DNA of 64,000 nucleotides from Nocardioides terrigena (GCF_003047265.1 NZ_PZYY01000002.1:62001-126000), one strand, 5' to 3'; counted from the first letter of the stretch, positions 35,520 through 44,967 are shown. Numbers and translations: made by a program. The notes: generated from the letters alone by a model not told the origin.

Positions 35520-36233
35520 ATGAGCGACACGGCACCGGGCAGCGGGACACCCAGGGCGCGGGCCCGCGAGCAGACGATGCGCGACATCGTCCGGATCGGG
35601 CGTGTCCACCTGGCCACCGACGGTGCCGCGGCGCTGTCCCTGCGCGCGGTGGCCCGCGACCTCGGGGTCGTGTCGTCGGCGGTCTACCGCTACGTCGGCA
35701 GCCGCGACGAGCTGCTGACCCTGCTGGTCGTCGACGGGTACGACGAGCTGGGCGACGCCGTGGACGCCGCCCTCTCGCGGGTGGACCGGGCCGACCACGC
35801 CGGCCGGCTGCGGGCGATCGGTCGGGCGGTGCGCACGTGGGCGCTGGCCGAGCCGGCGACGTACGCCCTGCTCTTCGGCAGTCCGGTGCCCGGCTACCGG
35901 GCGCCGGCCGAGCAGACCACCGGCCCCGGGACCCGGGTCATCGCGCGGCTGGTCGAGGTCTGGGAGGACGCCTGGGTGGCCGGGGCGGTCACCGTGGACG
36001 AGGCGCCCGTGAGCCCCCGGCGGCTCTCGCGCGACCTGGCGCGGATCCGTCGGGACCTGGGTCTGACCGCGCCCGACGAGCTCGTCGCCCGCGGGGTGCT
36101 GGTGTGGGCGGCGGTCTTCGGGTGCGTCAGCTTCGAGGTGTTCGGGCAGTACGGCGCCGACACGTTCACCCAGCCTCAGGACGTCTTCGACCACCACCTG
36201 GAGGTGCTGGCCGGGACCGTGGGGCTGGCGTGA
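35520..36233 (+). CDS. TetR/AcrR-family transcriptional regulator
   Basis: A 237-residue regulator. The N-terminal helix-turn-helix covers about residues 20-65 (MRDIVRIGRVHLATDGAAALSLRAVARDLGVVSSAVYRYVGSRDELL), and the C-terminal ligand domain resembles the TetR_C_25-like group. ATG 35520 lies 6 nt after CACACT, probably leaderless. Twin palindromes in the divergent gap suggest it represses both itself and the epimerase gene. The ligand is unknown. Confidence 0.9.
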   Translation: MSDTAPGSGTPRARAREQTMRDIVRIGRVHLATDGAAALSLRAVARDLGVVSSAVYRYVGSRDELLTLLVVDGYDELGDAVDAALSRVDRADHAGRLRAIGRAVRTWALAEPATYALLFGSPVPGYRAPAEQTTGPGTRVIARLVEVWEDAWVAGAVTVDEAPVSPRRLSRDLARIRRDLGLTAPDELVARGVLVWAAVFGCVSFEVFGQYGADTFTQPQDVFDHHLEVLAGTVGLA

Positions 36234-36239
36234 GGCGGG

Positions 36240-38030
36240 TCAGTCCTTGAGCTCGCAGATGACGGCGCCGTTGGTGACGGTGGCGCCGACCTCGGCCTCG
36301 AGGCCGGTGACGGTGCCGGCCTTGTGGGCCTTGAGGGGTTGCTCCATCTTCATGGCCTCGAGGACCACGACGACGTCGCCCTCGGCGACCTGGTCGCCCT
36401 CGGCGACGGCGACCTTGACGATGGTGCCCTGCATGGGGCTGGTGACCGCGTCGCCGGATGCTGCGGCGCCGGCCTTCTTGGCCGCCCGCTTGGGCTTCTT
36501 GGCGCCCGCGCCCGCACCGTTGCCGGCCGAGAGGCCGCCGAGGCCCGCGGGGAGCACGACCTCGAGACGACGGCCGCCGACCTCGACGGTGACCCGCTGG
36601 CGCTCGCCGGGCTCGTCGGCCTCGGCCGTGGCGCCGGCGTACGGCTCGATCTGGTTGTCGAAGTCGGTCTCGATCCAGGTCGTGTAGACGGTGAACTCGC
36701 CCTCGCCGGACGGCGTCGAGGCCCCGACGTACGCCGGGTCGGTGACGACCGCCTGGTGGAACGGGATGACGGTGGGCATGCCGTCGACGACGAACTCGGC
36801 CAGCGCGCGGCGCGAGCGCTCGAGGGCCTGGGTGCGGTCGCGACCGGTGACGATGAGCTTGGCGACGAGGGAGTCGAACGAGCCGGGGATGGTCTCGCCC
36901 TCGAGGTAGCCGCCGTCCACCCGGATGCCGGGGCCGCTGGGGGGTGCCCAGGTGGACAGGGTGCCGGGGGCGGGCATGAAGTTGCGGCCGCCGTCCTCGG
37001 CGTTGATGCGGAACTCGATGGAGTGGCCGCGGATCTCGGGGTCGTCGTAGCCGAGCTCCTCGCCGGCCGCGATGCGGAACATCTCGCGGACCAGGTCGAT
37101 GCCGGTGACCTCCTCGGAGACCGGGTGCTCGACCTGGAGGCGGGTGTTGACCTCGAGGAAGGAGATGGTGCCGTCCTTGGCGACGAGGAACTCGCACGTC
37201 CCTGCGCCGACGTAGCCGGCCTCCTTGAGGATCGCCTTGGACGACTCGTAGAGCCGGGTCAGCTGGTCCTCGGTGAGGAACGGCGCGGGCGCCTCCTCGA
37301 CGAGCTTCTGGTGGCGGCGCTGCAGCGAGCAGTCGCGGGTCGAGACGACCACGACGTTGCCGTGCTGGTCGGCCAGGCACTGGGTCTCGACGTGGCGGGG
37401 CTGGTCGAGGAACTTCTCGACCAGGCACTCGCCGCGACCGAAGGCGGTGACGGCCTCCCGCACGGCGGACTCGTAGGCGTCGGGGATCTCCTCGAGCGTG
37501 CGGGCGACCTTGAGGCCGCGGCCGCCGCCACCGAAGACCGCCTTGATCGCGACCGGGAGCCCGTTGGCCTCGGCGAACGCGACGACCTCGTCGGCGTCCC
37601 TGACCGGGTCCTTGGTGCCGGGCGCGAGCGGGGCGTCTGCCCGCTCGGCGATGTGCTTGGCCCTGGCCTTGTCGCCGAGTGCCTCGATCGCGGCCGGCGG
37701 AGGGCCGATCCAGATCAGCCCGGCGTCGATGACGGCCTGGGCGAAGCCGGCGTTCTCGGCGAGGAAGCCGTAGCCGGGGTGCACGGAGTCCGCACCGGAC
37801 TTCTGCGCGACCGCGATGATCTTGGCGATGTCGAGGTAGGACTCGGCCGGCGTCGAGCCGTCGAGCGAGTGCGCCTCGTCGGCGAGCTTGACGAAGAGGG
37901 CGTCACGGTCGGGGTCGGCATAGACCGCCACGCTCCCGATCCCGGCGTCCTTGCAGGCGCGGATGACGCGCACTGCGATCTCGCCACGATTGGCGATGAG
38001 GACCTTCTGCAATCCCTGCTTGTCGGCCAC
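36240..38030 (-). CDS. accA: Acyl-CoA carboxylase alpha subunit (biotin carboxylase plus biotin carrier)
   Basis: A 596-residue AccA3-type subunit that carboxylates its own biotin for acetyl-/propionyl-CoA carboxylase, feeding malonyl- and methylmalonyl-CoA synthesis. The ATP-grasp biotin carboxylase has [15 protein letters not shown], the glycine loop [10 protein letters not shown] and [19 protein letters not shown] linker rich in Ala, Gly and Lys leads to the biotinyl domain with [14 protein letters not shown] 38030 has AGGAG upstream; an in-frame ATG upstream is less likely. The beta and epsilon partners are at 56.5-58.4 kb. Confidence 0.95.
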   Translation of the reverse strand: MADKQGLQKVLIANRGEIAVRVIRACKDAGIGSVAVYADPDRDALFVKLADEAHSLDGSTPAESYLDIAKIIAVAQKSGADSVHPGYGFLAENAGFAQAVIDAGLIWIGPPPAAIEALGDKARAKHIAERADAPLAPGTKDPVRDADEVVAFAEANGLPVAIKAVFGGGGRGLKVARTLEEIPDAYESAVREAVTAFGRGECLVEKFLDQPRHVETQCLADQHGNVVVVSTRDCSLQRRHQKLVEEAPAPFLTEDQLTRLYESSKAILKEAGYVGAGTCEFLVAKDGTISFLEVNTRLQVEHPVSEEVTGIDLVREMFRIAAGEELGYDDPEIRGHSIEFRINAEDGGRNFMPAPGTLSTWAPPSGPGIRVDGGYLEGETIPGSFDSLVAKLIVTGRDRTQALERSRRALAEFVVDGMPTVIPFHQAVVTDPAYVGASTPSGEGEFTVYTTWIETDFDNQIEPYAGATAEADEPGERQRVTVEVGGRRLEVVLPAGLGGLSAGNGAGAGAKKPKRAAKKAGAAASGDAVTSPMQGTIVKVAVAEGDQVAEGDVVVVLEAMKMEQPLKAHKAGTVTGLEAEVGATVTNGAVICELKD

Positions 38031-38105
38031 GGAACACTCCTGGTCTGCTGCCATCGATACCGCTGGGCACACTATCGCCCCCGCCGGTCGGTGCCGACCG
38101 AGGTG

Positions 38106-39140
38106 TCAGTCGCGGACCGGGGCGGGGTAGGCGTGGACCGTCCCGCGCACCCCCACGCGGACCCGGTCGCCGGCCGCGGGCGCGGACGGGCCGGGCACCC
38201 GGGCGACCAGCGCCGCCCCGGCCACGGTCAGCCGGATCGCGGCGTCGTGGCCGTAGAAGCTCACCTCGTCGACGCGCGCCTCCACGCCTGCAGGGTCGAG
38301 GACCACCTGGTCGGGGCGGATCACCAGCACCAGGTCGTCGGCCGACGAGGGGTGGGTCAGGGTGACGGACCCGAGGGCGCAGGTGGCGGCGGTGCCCTGG
38401 CCGGCGCGGCCCGGCAGTGAGGTGGCGCCGCCCACGAAGCGCGCGAGCTCGGGGTCGTGCGGCGCGAGGTAGACGTCGGCAGGGGAGCCCGCCTGGATCA
38501 GGCGGCCGTCGCGGAGCACGGCGACCTGGTCGGAGAGGGACAGCGCCTCGGACTGGTCGTGCGTGACCAGCAGTCCGGTGGCCTGCGCCGCCCGCAGGGC
38601 CCGGGCGACGGCCCGGCCGGTCGACTCGCGCAGCGAGGCGTCGAGGGAGGAGAAGGGCTCGTCGAGGAGGACGACGGTGGGTCGCGGGGCCAGCGCCCGG
38701 GCCAGGGCGACCCGCTGCTGCTGCCCGCCGGAGAGCTCGTGGGGGGCGCGGCCGCGGAAGGTGCGGGGCAGCTCCACCAGGTCGAGCATCTCGTCGATCC
38801 GGGCGCCCGCCGCGCGCTCGCCCCGGGGCAGCCCGAAGCCGATGTTGGCGGCCACGTCGAGGTGCGGGAAGAGGGCGCCCTCCTGCGGGACGTAGCCGAC
38901 CCGGCGGTCCTGCGGGGGCACCGGTCGACCGGCGCCGGCGACGACCCGGTCGTCGAAGGCGATGGTCCCGGCGTCGGGGGCCAGGAAGCCGGCGATGAGC
39001 CGGAGCAGAGTGGTCTTGCCGCACCCGCTGGGTCCGAGCACGGCGGTGAGCGAACCGTGCGGCACGTGCAGGCTCACGTCGTCGACCGCCAGGGTCTCCC
39101 CGAAGGCCTTGCTCACCCCCGTCACCGTCAGCGCGCTCAT
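38106..39140 (-). CDS. Ferric iron ABC transporter ATP-binding protein
   Basis: A 344-residue ABC ATPase of the FbpC/spermidine-type group: Walker A GPSGCGKTT, Q-loop VPQEGALFPH, signature ELSGGQQQRVALARAL, Walker B VVLLDEPFSSLD, switch His in LLVTHDQ, and a C-terminal TOBE-like domain (VRPDQVVLDP onwards). Its ATG overlaps the permease stop by 4 nt. It powers import through the adjacent permease; iron as substrate is inferred from the binding protein and the upstream IdeR-type box. Confidence 0.92.
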   Translation of the reverse strand: MSALTVTGVSKAFGETLAVDDVSLHVPHGSLTAVLGPSGCGKTTLLRLIAGFLAPDAGTIAFDDRVVAGAGRPVPPQDRRVGYVPQEGALFPHLDVAANIGFGLPRGERAAGARIDEMLDLVELPRTFRGRAPHELSGGQQQRVALARALAPRPTVVLLDEPFSSLDASLRESTGRAVARALRAAQATGLLVTHDQSEALSLSDQVAVLRDGRLIQAGSPADVYLAPHDPELARFVGGATSLPGRAGQGTAATCALGSVTLTHPSSADDLVLVIRPDQVVLDPAGVEARVDEVSFYGHDAAIRLTVAGAALVARVPGPSAPAAGDRVRVGVRGTVHAYPAPVRD

Positions 39141-40615
39141 GGGTGCAGTCTCTCCTGTCGCATGAGGAGCACCGTGGCGGGCACCGAGATCAGGACGAGC
39201 AGCAGGGCGTACGGCGCGGCGGCGCCGTACCGCAGCTCCGAGGACGCCGACCAGAACTCGGTCGCCAGAGTGCGCGTGCCGATCGGGCTCAGCATCAGCG
39301 TGGCGGTCAGCTCGGTGGAGATGGCGAGGAAGACCAGCGCCGCGCCGGCACCCAGGCTGGGGGCGATCAGCGGCAGCGTCACCCGCCGGGCGGTCTCCAG
39401 CGGTCCGGTCCCGAGGCTCTGCGCGACGTGGTCGAGCACCACCGGGGCCTGCTCGAGGCCAGCCCGCACCGAGACCACGGCCCGGGGGAGGAAGAGGATC
39501 GCGTAGGCGACGACCAGCAGGATCGCGGTCTGGTAGAGGACCGGCACGAGGCGCAGGCTGGCGACCACGAGGGACAGGCCGACCACGATGCCGGGCAGCG
39601 CGTTGGCGACGTACGTGCTGCGCTCGACGAGCGTGGTCAGCCGGCCGCGGTAGCGCACGGCCAGCCAGGCCACCGGCACGGCGGCGAGCGTCGTGGCCAG
39701 GGCCCCCACGGTGGCCAGGACGACGGTCGAGCCCATCGCGGAGAGCAGCTCGCCGAGGGGGAACTCGGTGGACGTGCCCACCACCAGCCAGTGGAGCAGG
39801 GCGTACGTCGGCACGCCGAGCGCGAGGACGACGAGCCCACCGACCAGCGCCACCACCGGCCAGCGCAGACCGCGCAGCGCCACGGGCTCGGACACCCGGG
39901 CGGCGCCGTGCCCGACCCGGGCGTAGTGCCGGGTGCCGCGCAGTCGCAGCTCGGCGAGCAGCAGGAAGAGGCAGAGCATCACCAGGACCGCCGCCATCGC
40001 GGTCGCCGCGGAGCCGTTGAAGGTGGAGGCGTACTGGTCGTAGATGGCGGTGGTGAAGGTGGGGAAGCGCAGCAGGGAGAGCGCACCGAACTCGGCGAGC
40101 AGGTGCAGGCCGACGAGCAGGGTGCCGCCGAGGAGGGCGGGTCGCAGCTGGGGCAGCACCACCCGGGTGAAGGCCTGCCAGCGCGTGTGCCCGAGGGACC
40201 AGGAGGCCTCCTCGAGCGCCGGGTCGAGGCCCCGGAGGGACGCGACGGCCGGGAGGTAGACGAGCGGGTAGTAGGAGAGCGTCACGACGAGCCAGGCCCC
40301 GCCGAAGCCGTTGATGGAGCGGTCCAGCGACACCCACGCGTAGCCGTTGACGAACGCCGGCACGGCCAGCGGTGCGACCAGCAGCCCGTGCCACAGCCGG
40401 CGGGCCGGCAGGTCGGTGCGCTCGACGACGAACGCCAGGCCGATGCCGAGCACCGCGGTCGCGGCCATGGTGGCCACGGCCAGGGTCACCGTGTTGCGGA
40501 GCAGCTCGAGCACCCGCGGGCGGACGACCAGGTCCCAGAGCTCGGCGGGGCCGATGATGACCGTGTACGTCGCGACGTACACGAGGGGGATGACGGCGAG
40601 CAGCGCGACGGCCAC
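39137..40615 (-). CDS. Ferric iron ABC transporter permease (fused double permease)
   Basis: A 492-residue FbpB/HitB-type permease with two copies of the binding-protein-dependent permease unit and about 12 membrane helices. EAA loops can be read as ASWSLGHTRWQAFTRVVLPQLRPALLGG in the first half and AQSLGTGPLETARRVTLPLIAPSLGAG in the second. GTG 40615 is the first in-frame start after the binding protein gene, with GGAG nearby; it begins close to the first helix, so a few N-terminal residues may be missing. It is coupled to the ATPase gene. Confidence 0.9.
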   Translation of the reverse strand: MAVALLAVIPLVYVATYTVIIGPAELWDLVVRPRVLELLRNTVTLAVATMAATAVLGIGLAFVVERTDLPARRLWHGLLVAPLAVPAFVNGYAWVSLDRSINGFGGAWLVVTLSYYPLVYLPAVASLRGLDPALEEASWSLGHTRWQAFTRVVLPQLRPALLGGTLLVGLHLLAEFGALSLLRFPTFTTAIYDQYASTFNGSAATAMAAVLVMLCLFLLLAELRLRGTRHYARVGHGAARVSEPVALRGLRWPVVALVGGLVVLALGVPTYALLHWLVVGTSTEFPLGELLSAMGSTVVLATVGALATTLAAVPVAWLAVRYRGRLTTLVERSTYVANALPGIVVGLSLVVASLRLVPVLYQTAILLVVAYAILFLPRAVVSVRAGLEQAPVVLDHVAQSLGTGPLETARRVTLPLIAPSLGAGAALVFLAISTELTATLMLSPIGTRTLATEFWSASSELRYGAAAPYALLLVLISVPATVLLMRQERLHP

Positions 40616-40662
40616 CCCCGCTCCGAGCAGCAGGGGTGGTGTCGCAGTGCGGGCGCCTGTCC

Positions 40663-41691
40663 TCAGAGCAGGCCGGCCTCGGTCATCAGCTCGGTCACCT
40701 GCGGACCGTTGAGGCTGGAGACGTCGACGGTGGGGGGCTCGAGCTCGTCGAACGGCTTGACGTCGCCGCTGAGCTGGGCGTCCGGGTTGAGCGGGTACTC
40801 CAGCGCGTAGGACTCGGCCATCGCCTGCTGGGCGGGGGTCGAGGTCAGCCACGTCACGAACTCCTCGGCGGCCTCGGCGTGCTCGGAGCTCTCGAGGATG
40901 CCGGCGCCGGAGACGGACAGGAACGCGCCCGGGTCCTGGTCGCCGAAGAAGTAGAGCTCCGAGTTGTCGGAGTCGGAGCCACCCTCCGCGCGGTCGCGGT
41001 ACCAGTAGTAGTGGTAGGCGATGCCGGCGTCGATCTCGCCGGCGTCGGCCGACTGCATGACGACGAGGTTGTTCTGCAGGACGACGCCGTTGGCGGCCAG
41101 GCCCTCCAGCCAGGTGCGGGTGGCCTCCTCGCCCTCGAGCTCGAGGACCGCCGAGACGATGGCCTGGAAGTCGGCGCCCGTGGGGGAGAAGCCCACGCGG
41201 CCCTCCCACTCGGGGTCGGCGAAGTCGAGGATGCTGGTCGGCAGGTCGGCCTCGGTGACGTTGTCGGTGTTGTACATGACCACCGTGGAGCGGGCCAGGA
41301 AGCCGGTCCAGTTGCCGGAGCTGGGGACGTACTCCGCGGGGATGTTGTCCAGGGCCGCCTGCGGCACCGGGGCGAAGAGGCCCTCGTTGTCGACGATGCT
41401 CATCGCGGGCGAGTTCTCGGTGAGGAAGACGTCGGCGGGGGAGTCGCCGCCCTCCTCGACGATCTGGTTGGCCATCTCGAGGTCCTTGCCGCTGCGCAGC
41501 TCGACGTCGAGCCCGGACTCCTCCTCGAAGAGCGGGACGATCTCGTCGAGCAGCTCCTCGTGCTGGGCGTTGTAGATGACCAGGTCGGGCGGGTTGAGGA
41601 TGCTGCACGCGCCCAGGGGAGCGACGATCAGCGCGGCGAGGGTGGCGCCGGCCCATCGACGGGTGGCGCGGCGCAGGGGGGAGGTCGGCAT
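40663..41691 (-). CDS. Ferric iron-binding lipoprotein of an ABC importer
   Basis: A 342-residue substrate-binding lipoprotein with lipobox LGAC (Cys29). The mature protein starts with LVIYNAQHEELLDEIVPLFEEESG, typical of FbpA/FutA iron-binding proteins, and has the adjacent tyrosines IAYHYYWYRDR used by that family to bind ferric ion. First gene of the operon, 35 bp after the centre of an IdeR/DtxR-type box, so iron-repressed expression is predicted. Confidence 0.92.
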   Translation of the reverse strand: MPTSPLRRATRRWAGATLAALIVAPLGACSILNPPDLVIYNAQHEELLDEIVPLFEEESGLDVELRSGKDLEMANQIVEEGGDSPADVFLTENSPAMSIVDNEGLFAPVPQAALDNIPAEYVPSSGNWTGFLARSTVVMYNTDNVTEADLPTSILDFADPEWEGRVGFSPTGADFQAIVSAVLELEGEEATRTWLEGLAANGVVLQNNLVVMQSADAGEIDAGIAYHYYWYRDRAEGGSDSDNSELYFFGDQDPGAFLSVSGAGILESSEHAEAAEEFVTWLTSTPAQQAMAESYALEYPLNPDAQLSGDVKPFDELEPPTVDVSSLNGPQVTELMTEAGLL

Positions 41692-41716
41692 GGGAGCGTG
41701 GTCCTCGGGGCTCGGA

Positions 41717-41735
41717 TTAGGGTCGGCTTACCTTA
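41717..41735. promoter_or_regulatory. IdeR/DtxR iron box
   Basis: TAAGGTAAGCCGACCCTAA read on the minus strand matches 17 of 19 positions of the consensus TWAGGTWAGSCTWACCTWA (quoted from memory). It lies just upstream of the iron ABC operon, so iron-loaded IdeR/DtxR would repress it. Confidence 0.8.
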
Positions 41736-41774
41736 GTGGACGGGTCGCGGGCCGCCACATCCCGCCCGCCGGGG

Positions 41775-41790
41775 GTTAGCGATCGTTAAC
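41775..41790. promoter_or_regulatory. Candidate operator of the acyl-CoA dehydrogenase gene
   Basis: GTTA-g-CGATCG-t-TAAC is a 16-bp palindrome with one mismatched pair. It ends 10 nt before the -10 element, so a bound repressor would cover the promoter. No regulator gene is adjacent. Confidence 0.45.
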
Positions 41791-41799
41791 CAACGCGGC

Positions 41800-41805
41800 T
41801 ATCCT
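41800..41805 (+). promoter_or_regulatory. -10 element (TATCCT) of the acyl-CoA dehydrogenase gene
   Basis: TATCCT with 6 nt to the ATG at 41812 and no Shine-Dalgarno sequence. Predicted leaderless promoter. Confidence 0.6.
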
Positions 41806-41811
41806 GCGGTC

Positions 41812-43008
41812 ATGACCTACGAGCTGTCCCCCGAGCACGAGCAGTTCCGCCGCAGCGTCCGCGACTTCGCCGAGAAGGAGATCGCCCCGCACGCCGCGCA
41901 GTGGGACCGCGACCATCACTTCCCGACCGACGTGGTCCAGCAGATGGGGGACCTCGGCCTGATGGGCCTCACCGCGCCGGAGGAGTTCGGCGGGGCCGGG
42001 ATGGCGGGTGAGGACGGCGGGTTCACGTCGCTGTGCCTGGCCATCGAGGAGATCGGCCGGGTCGACCAGTCGATGGGCATCACGCTCGAGGCCGCCGTCG
42101 GCCTCGGCATCAACCCGATCCTGACCTACGGCACCGACGAGCAGAAGCAGACGTGGCTGCCCGACCTGGTGTCCGGCCAGCGGCTCGCCGGCTTCGGCCT
42201 GACCGAGCCGGGGGCAGGGTCCGACGCCGGTGCGACGAGGACGAAGGCCGTGCTCACCGACGGTGAGTGGGTCGTCAACGGCGCCAAGCAGTTCATCACC
42301 AACTCCGGCTCCGAGATCACCTCGCTGGTCACCGTCACCGCCCGCACCGGTGAGCGCGAGGGCGGCAGGCCCGAGCTCTCCACGATCATGGTCCCGAGCG
42401 GGACGCCCGGCTTCACCGCGGAGAAGGCCTACGACAAGCTCGGCTGGCACGCCTCCGACACCCACCCGCTGTCCTTCGAGGACGTGCGGGTGCCCGAGTC
42501 GCACCTGCTCGGCGAGCGTGGCCGCGGTTACGCGCAGTTCCTCGCCACCCTCGACGACGGCCGGGTCGCCATCGCCGCGCTGGCGGTCGGCTGCATCCAG
42601 GCGTGCCTCGACCTGTCGCTGGAGTACGCCGGGCAGCGCCAGACCTTCGGTGGCCCGATCGGTCGCAAGCAGGGCGTCGCGTTCCAGATCAGCGACCTCC
42701 AGGTGATGCTCGACGCCTCGCGCCTGCTGACCTACAAGGCCGCCGCGATGAAGGACGCCATGGACGCCGGCCGCTCGGTGTCGACGAAGGACTTCAAGCA
42801 GGCCGCCGCGGTCGCCAAGCTCTACTCCACCGAGTCCGCGGTCACCGCGACGCGCATCGCCACCCAGGTCTTCGGCGGCTACGGCTTCATGGAGGAGTAC
42901 CCCGTCGCCCGGTTCTACCGCGACGCCAAGGTGCTCGAGATCGGCGAGGGCACCTCGGAGGTGCAGCGCATGCTCATCGCGCGAGGGCTCGGCCTGCCGG
43001 TCGAGTGA
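41812..43008 (+). CDS. Acyl-CoA dehydrogenase
   Basis: A 398-residue FAD-dependent acyl-CoA dehydrogenase, which oxidises acyl-CoA to the 2-enoyl form. Signature GFGLTEPGAGSDAGATRTKA, the flavin-binding WVVNGAKQFITNSG, and a C-terminal YPVARFYRDAKVLEIGEGTSEVQRMLIAR are present; the glutamate in the GYGFMEEYPVAR part is the likely base. It resembles FadE25-type enzymes, whose gene is next to purE in M. tuberculosis. Leaderless start, with a palindrome over the promoter. Chain-length preference is unknown. Confidence 0.94.
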   Translation: MTYELSPEHEQFRRSVRDFAEKEIAPHAAQWDRDHHFPTDVVQQMGDLGLMGLTAPEEFGGAGMAGEDGGFTSLCLAIEEIGRVDQSMGITLEAAVGLGINPILTYGTDEQKQTWLPDLVSGQRLAGFGLTEPGAGSDAGATRTKAVLTDGEWVVNGAKQFITNSGSEITSLVTVTARTGEREGGRPELSTIMVPSGTPGFTAEKAYDKLGWHASDTHPLSFEDVRVPESHLLGERGRGYAQFLATLDDGRVAIAALAVGCIQACLDLSLEYAGQRQTFGGPIGRKQGVAFQISDLQVMLDASRLLTYKAAAMKDAMDAGRSVSTKDFKQAAAVAKLYSTESAVTATRIATQVFGGYGFMEEYPVARFYRDAKVLEIGEGTSEVQRMLIARGLGLPVE

Positions 43009-43032
43009 TCGCCGCCTGACCGACGTGGGCCG

Positions 43033-43566
43033 CTACCAGGCGTCCCCCGCACGGTCCTGGCAGGTCACGGGCAGCGTGCGATCCACCACTGCGGACGGAT
43101 CGGTGGTGAGCACCATGAGGCCACCGTGCTCGTCGTCGGGGACGACCCCGGTCTCTGTCTGTGTGTACGAGAGCCCCAGCCACCGCTCCCAGCCGAGCGG
43201 CTCGTAGAAGCCGGTCGCGCGTCCGGTCGAGAGCAGTGCGACCTCCCACCGGGACGCGATCTCCTCGTGCAGCCGCTCCATGGCCAGCCGGCCGATGCCC
43301 TCGCCCTGGTGGGCGGGGTCGACGGCCACGGCCTCGACGTACCCGACGGTGCGCCAGGGCTGGTCGCCGAACCTGATGGGTCGAGGAACCGCGCTGGCGT
43401 GGCCGATGAGCCGGCCGTCGTCGCGGACCAGCACGTGCACGCCGCCGAAGGCGTGGTCGGCGTCGTGGTCGTCGAAGCGATCACCGAACGCCCGGTCCCA
43501 CAGCCGACGCAGGGCCGCCTGCGCCTCTGCGTCCACCTGGTCACTCTCGAGCACGACGACGTCCAC
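43033..43566 (-). CDS. AAC(2')-I-like GNAT acetyltransferase
   Basis: A 177-residue GNAT protein. The acetyl-CoA loop is VDPAHQGEGIGRLAME. The N-terminal LRRLWDRAFG, FGGVHVLVRDDGRLIGHASAV, GYVEAVAV and the final DRAGDAW closely follow the aminoglycoside 2'-N-acetyltransferase AAC(2')-Ic as I remember it. It may acetylate aminoglycosides or a native substrate; resistance is not shown by sequence. GTG 43566 is chosen because TAGGTT is 7 nt upstream; a TTG at 43575 is less likely. Confidence 0.85.
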   Translation of the reverse strand: MDVVVLESDQVDAEAQAALRRLWDRAFGDRFDDHDADHAFGGVHVLVRDDGRLIGHASAVPRPIRFGDQPWRTVGYVEAVAVDPAHQGEGIGRLAMERLHEEIASRWEVALLSTGRATGFYEPLGWERWLGLSYTQTETGVVPDDEHGGLMVLTTDPSAVVDRTLPVTCQDRAGDAW

Positions 43567-43573
43567 GATCCGC

Positions 43574-43579
43574 AACCTA
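43574..43579 (-). promoter_or_regulatory. -10 element (TAGGTT) of the acetyltransferase gene
   Basis: TAGGTT on the minus strand, 7 nt before the GTG at 43566, in the 33-nt gap after chrA. It gives the acetyltransferase its own leaderless promoter. Confidence 0.5.
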
Positions 43580-43599
43580 GCTCCGTGGAACGCCGCGTC

Positions 43600-44967
43600 T
43601 CAGACCAGGACCTGGGCGAGCCCCACCAGGAGTCCCGCCAGCGCGCAGGCGCCGAGGGTGCGCAGGACGGACCAGCCGCGCCAGAAGACCAGGGCGCAGG
43701 CGAGGACGGTGATGGCGACGGCGGCCCACTGGATGGAGTCGAGCACGGGGACCTCGAAGTCGAGCGGACCGGTGGTGATGCGGGTGGTCTCCTCGAAGAG
43801 GGTGTGGAGGGCGAAGAAGGTGGCGAGGCTCGCGATGACTCCGACCACGGCGGCGGTGATGCCCGTGAGGGCGGTGGAGAGGGCGCGGTTGCCGCGGAGG
43901 CGCTCGACGTAGGGGGCGCCGAGGAGGATGAACAGGAAGCAGGGCACGAAGGTCACCCAGGTGACGAGCAGGGAGGCGATGACCGCGGCGACCCACGGGT
44001 CGAGGTCGCCGGGGTCGCGGTAGGCGCCCACGAAGGCGACGAACTGGACCACCATGATGAGCGGGCCGGGGGTGGTCTCGGCGAGGGCGAGGCCCCGCAC
44101 CATCTCGCCGGGGGCCAGCCACCCGTAGACGTTGACGGCCTGTTGGGCGACGTAGGCGAGGACGGCGTACGCGCCGCCGAAGGTGACGACGGCGGCACCG
44201 GAGAAGAACAGGCCCTGGTCGACGAAGATGCTGGACCGCCCGAACAGCACCGCGGCGAGCGCGACCGGGGCGAACCAGAGGATCAGCCCGACGACGAGGA
44301 TCACGGTGGCCCGCCGACCGGAGGGGCGTTCGGTGTGCAGGGCGTCGTCGCTGACGAGCGGCGCAGGGCCGTCGTCACGAGCGGCCGCCTTGGGCCTGGT
44401 GAGGTCGGGGATGGCCTTGCCGAGTCCCCAGCCGAGGAGCGCTGCGAACCCGATGACGACGGGGAAGGGGACGGCGAAGAACGTCAGGGCGAGGTAGGAG
44501 ACGACGGCCAGCCCGATGAGCGCGGGATGTCCGAGGCCCTTCCCGGCGACGCGGATGACGGCCTGGACCACGATGGCGATGACGGCCGGCGCCAGGCCCA
44601 GGAACAACGATTCCACGAGCGTGGTGTCGCCGAAGGCGACGTAGATCCCGGAGAGCACGAGGAGCGCGACGACGCCGGGGAGGATGAAGAGGATCCCGGC
44701 GACGAGGGCGCCCTTGACGCCGTTGAGGAGCCAGCCGACGTAGGTGGCGAGCTGTTGGGCCTCGGGGCCGGGGAGCAGAGTGCAGTAGGACAGCGCGAAC
44801 AGGAACCGCTGCTGGCCGATCCAGCGCTTCTCGTCGACGAGGGTGCGCTGCATGACGGCGATCTGGCCGGCCGGGCCGCCGAAGGTCTGCAGGGAGATGG
44901 CGAACCACGCCTTGGTCGCCTCGCGCAGCGGGATCACGTCGTGCGAGTGCTGCGGGGTCTCGGTCAC
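43600..44967 (-). CDS. chrA: Chromate efflux transporter
   Basis: A 455-residue CHR-superfamily membrane protein of the long, two-domain type, with about 12 helices. Each half has its hallmark: FGGPAGQIAVMQ in the first and FGGAYAVLAYVAQQ in the second, plus LLPGPEAQQLATYVG and AETTPGPLIMVVQFVAFVGAYR. Known members export chromate with protons. A charged linker lies near residues 190-215. GTG start. No chromate reductase or regulator (chrB) is adjacent, so another anion is possible. Confidence 0.92.
   Translation of the reverse strand: MTETPQHSHDVIPLREATKAWFAISLQTFGGPAGQIAVMQRTLVDEKRWIGQQRFLFALSYCTLLPGPEAQQLATYVGWLLNGVKGALVAGILFILPGVVALLVLSGIYVAFGDTTLVESLFLGLAPAVIAIVVQAVIRVAGKGLGHPALIGLAVVSYLALTFFAVPFPVVIGFAALLGWGLGKAIPDLTRPKAAARDDGPAPLVSDDALHTERPSGRRATVILVVGLILWFAPVALAAVLFGRSSIFVDQGLFFSGAAVVTFGGAYAVLAYVAQQAVNVYGWLAPGEMVRGLALAETTPGPLIMVVQFVAFVGAYRDPGDLDPWVAAVIASLLVTWVTFVPCFLFILLGAPYVERLRGNRALSTALTGITAAVVGVIASLATFFALHTLFEETTRITTGPLDFEVPVLDSIQWAAVAITVLACALVFWRGWSVLRTLGACALAGLLVGLAQVLV

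Noticed and set aside
36240..38072. Upstream ATG of the alpha carboxylase gene (14 more residues)
   Set aside because: The extra peptide is not like the family start, and AGGAG sits correctly before GTG 38030.
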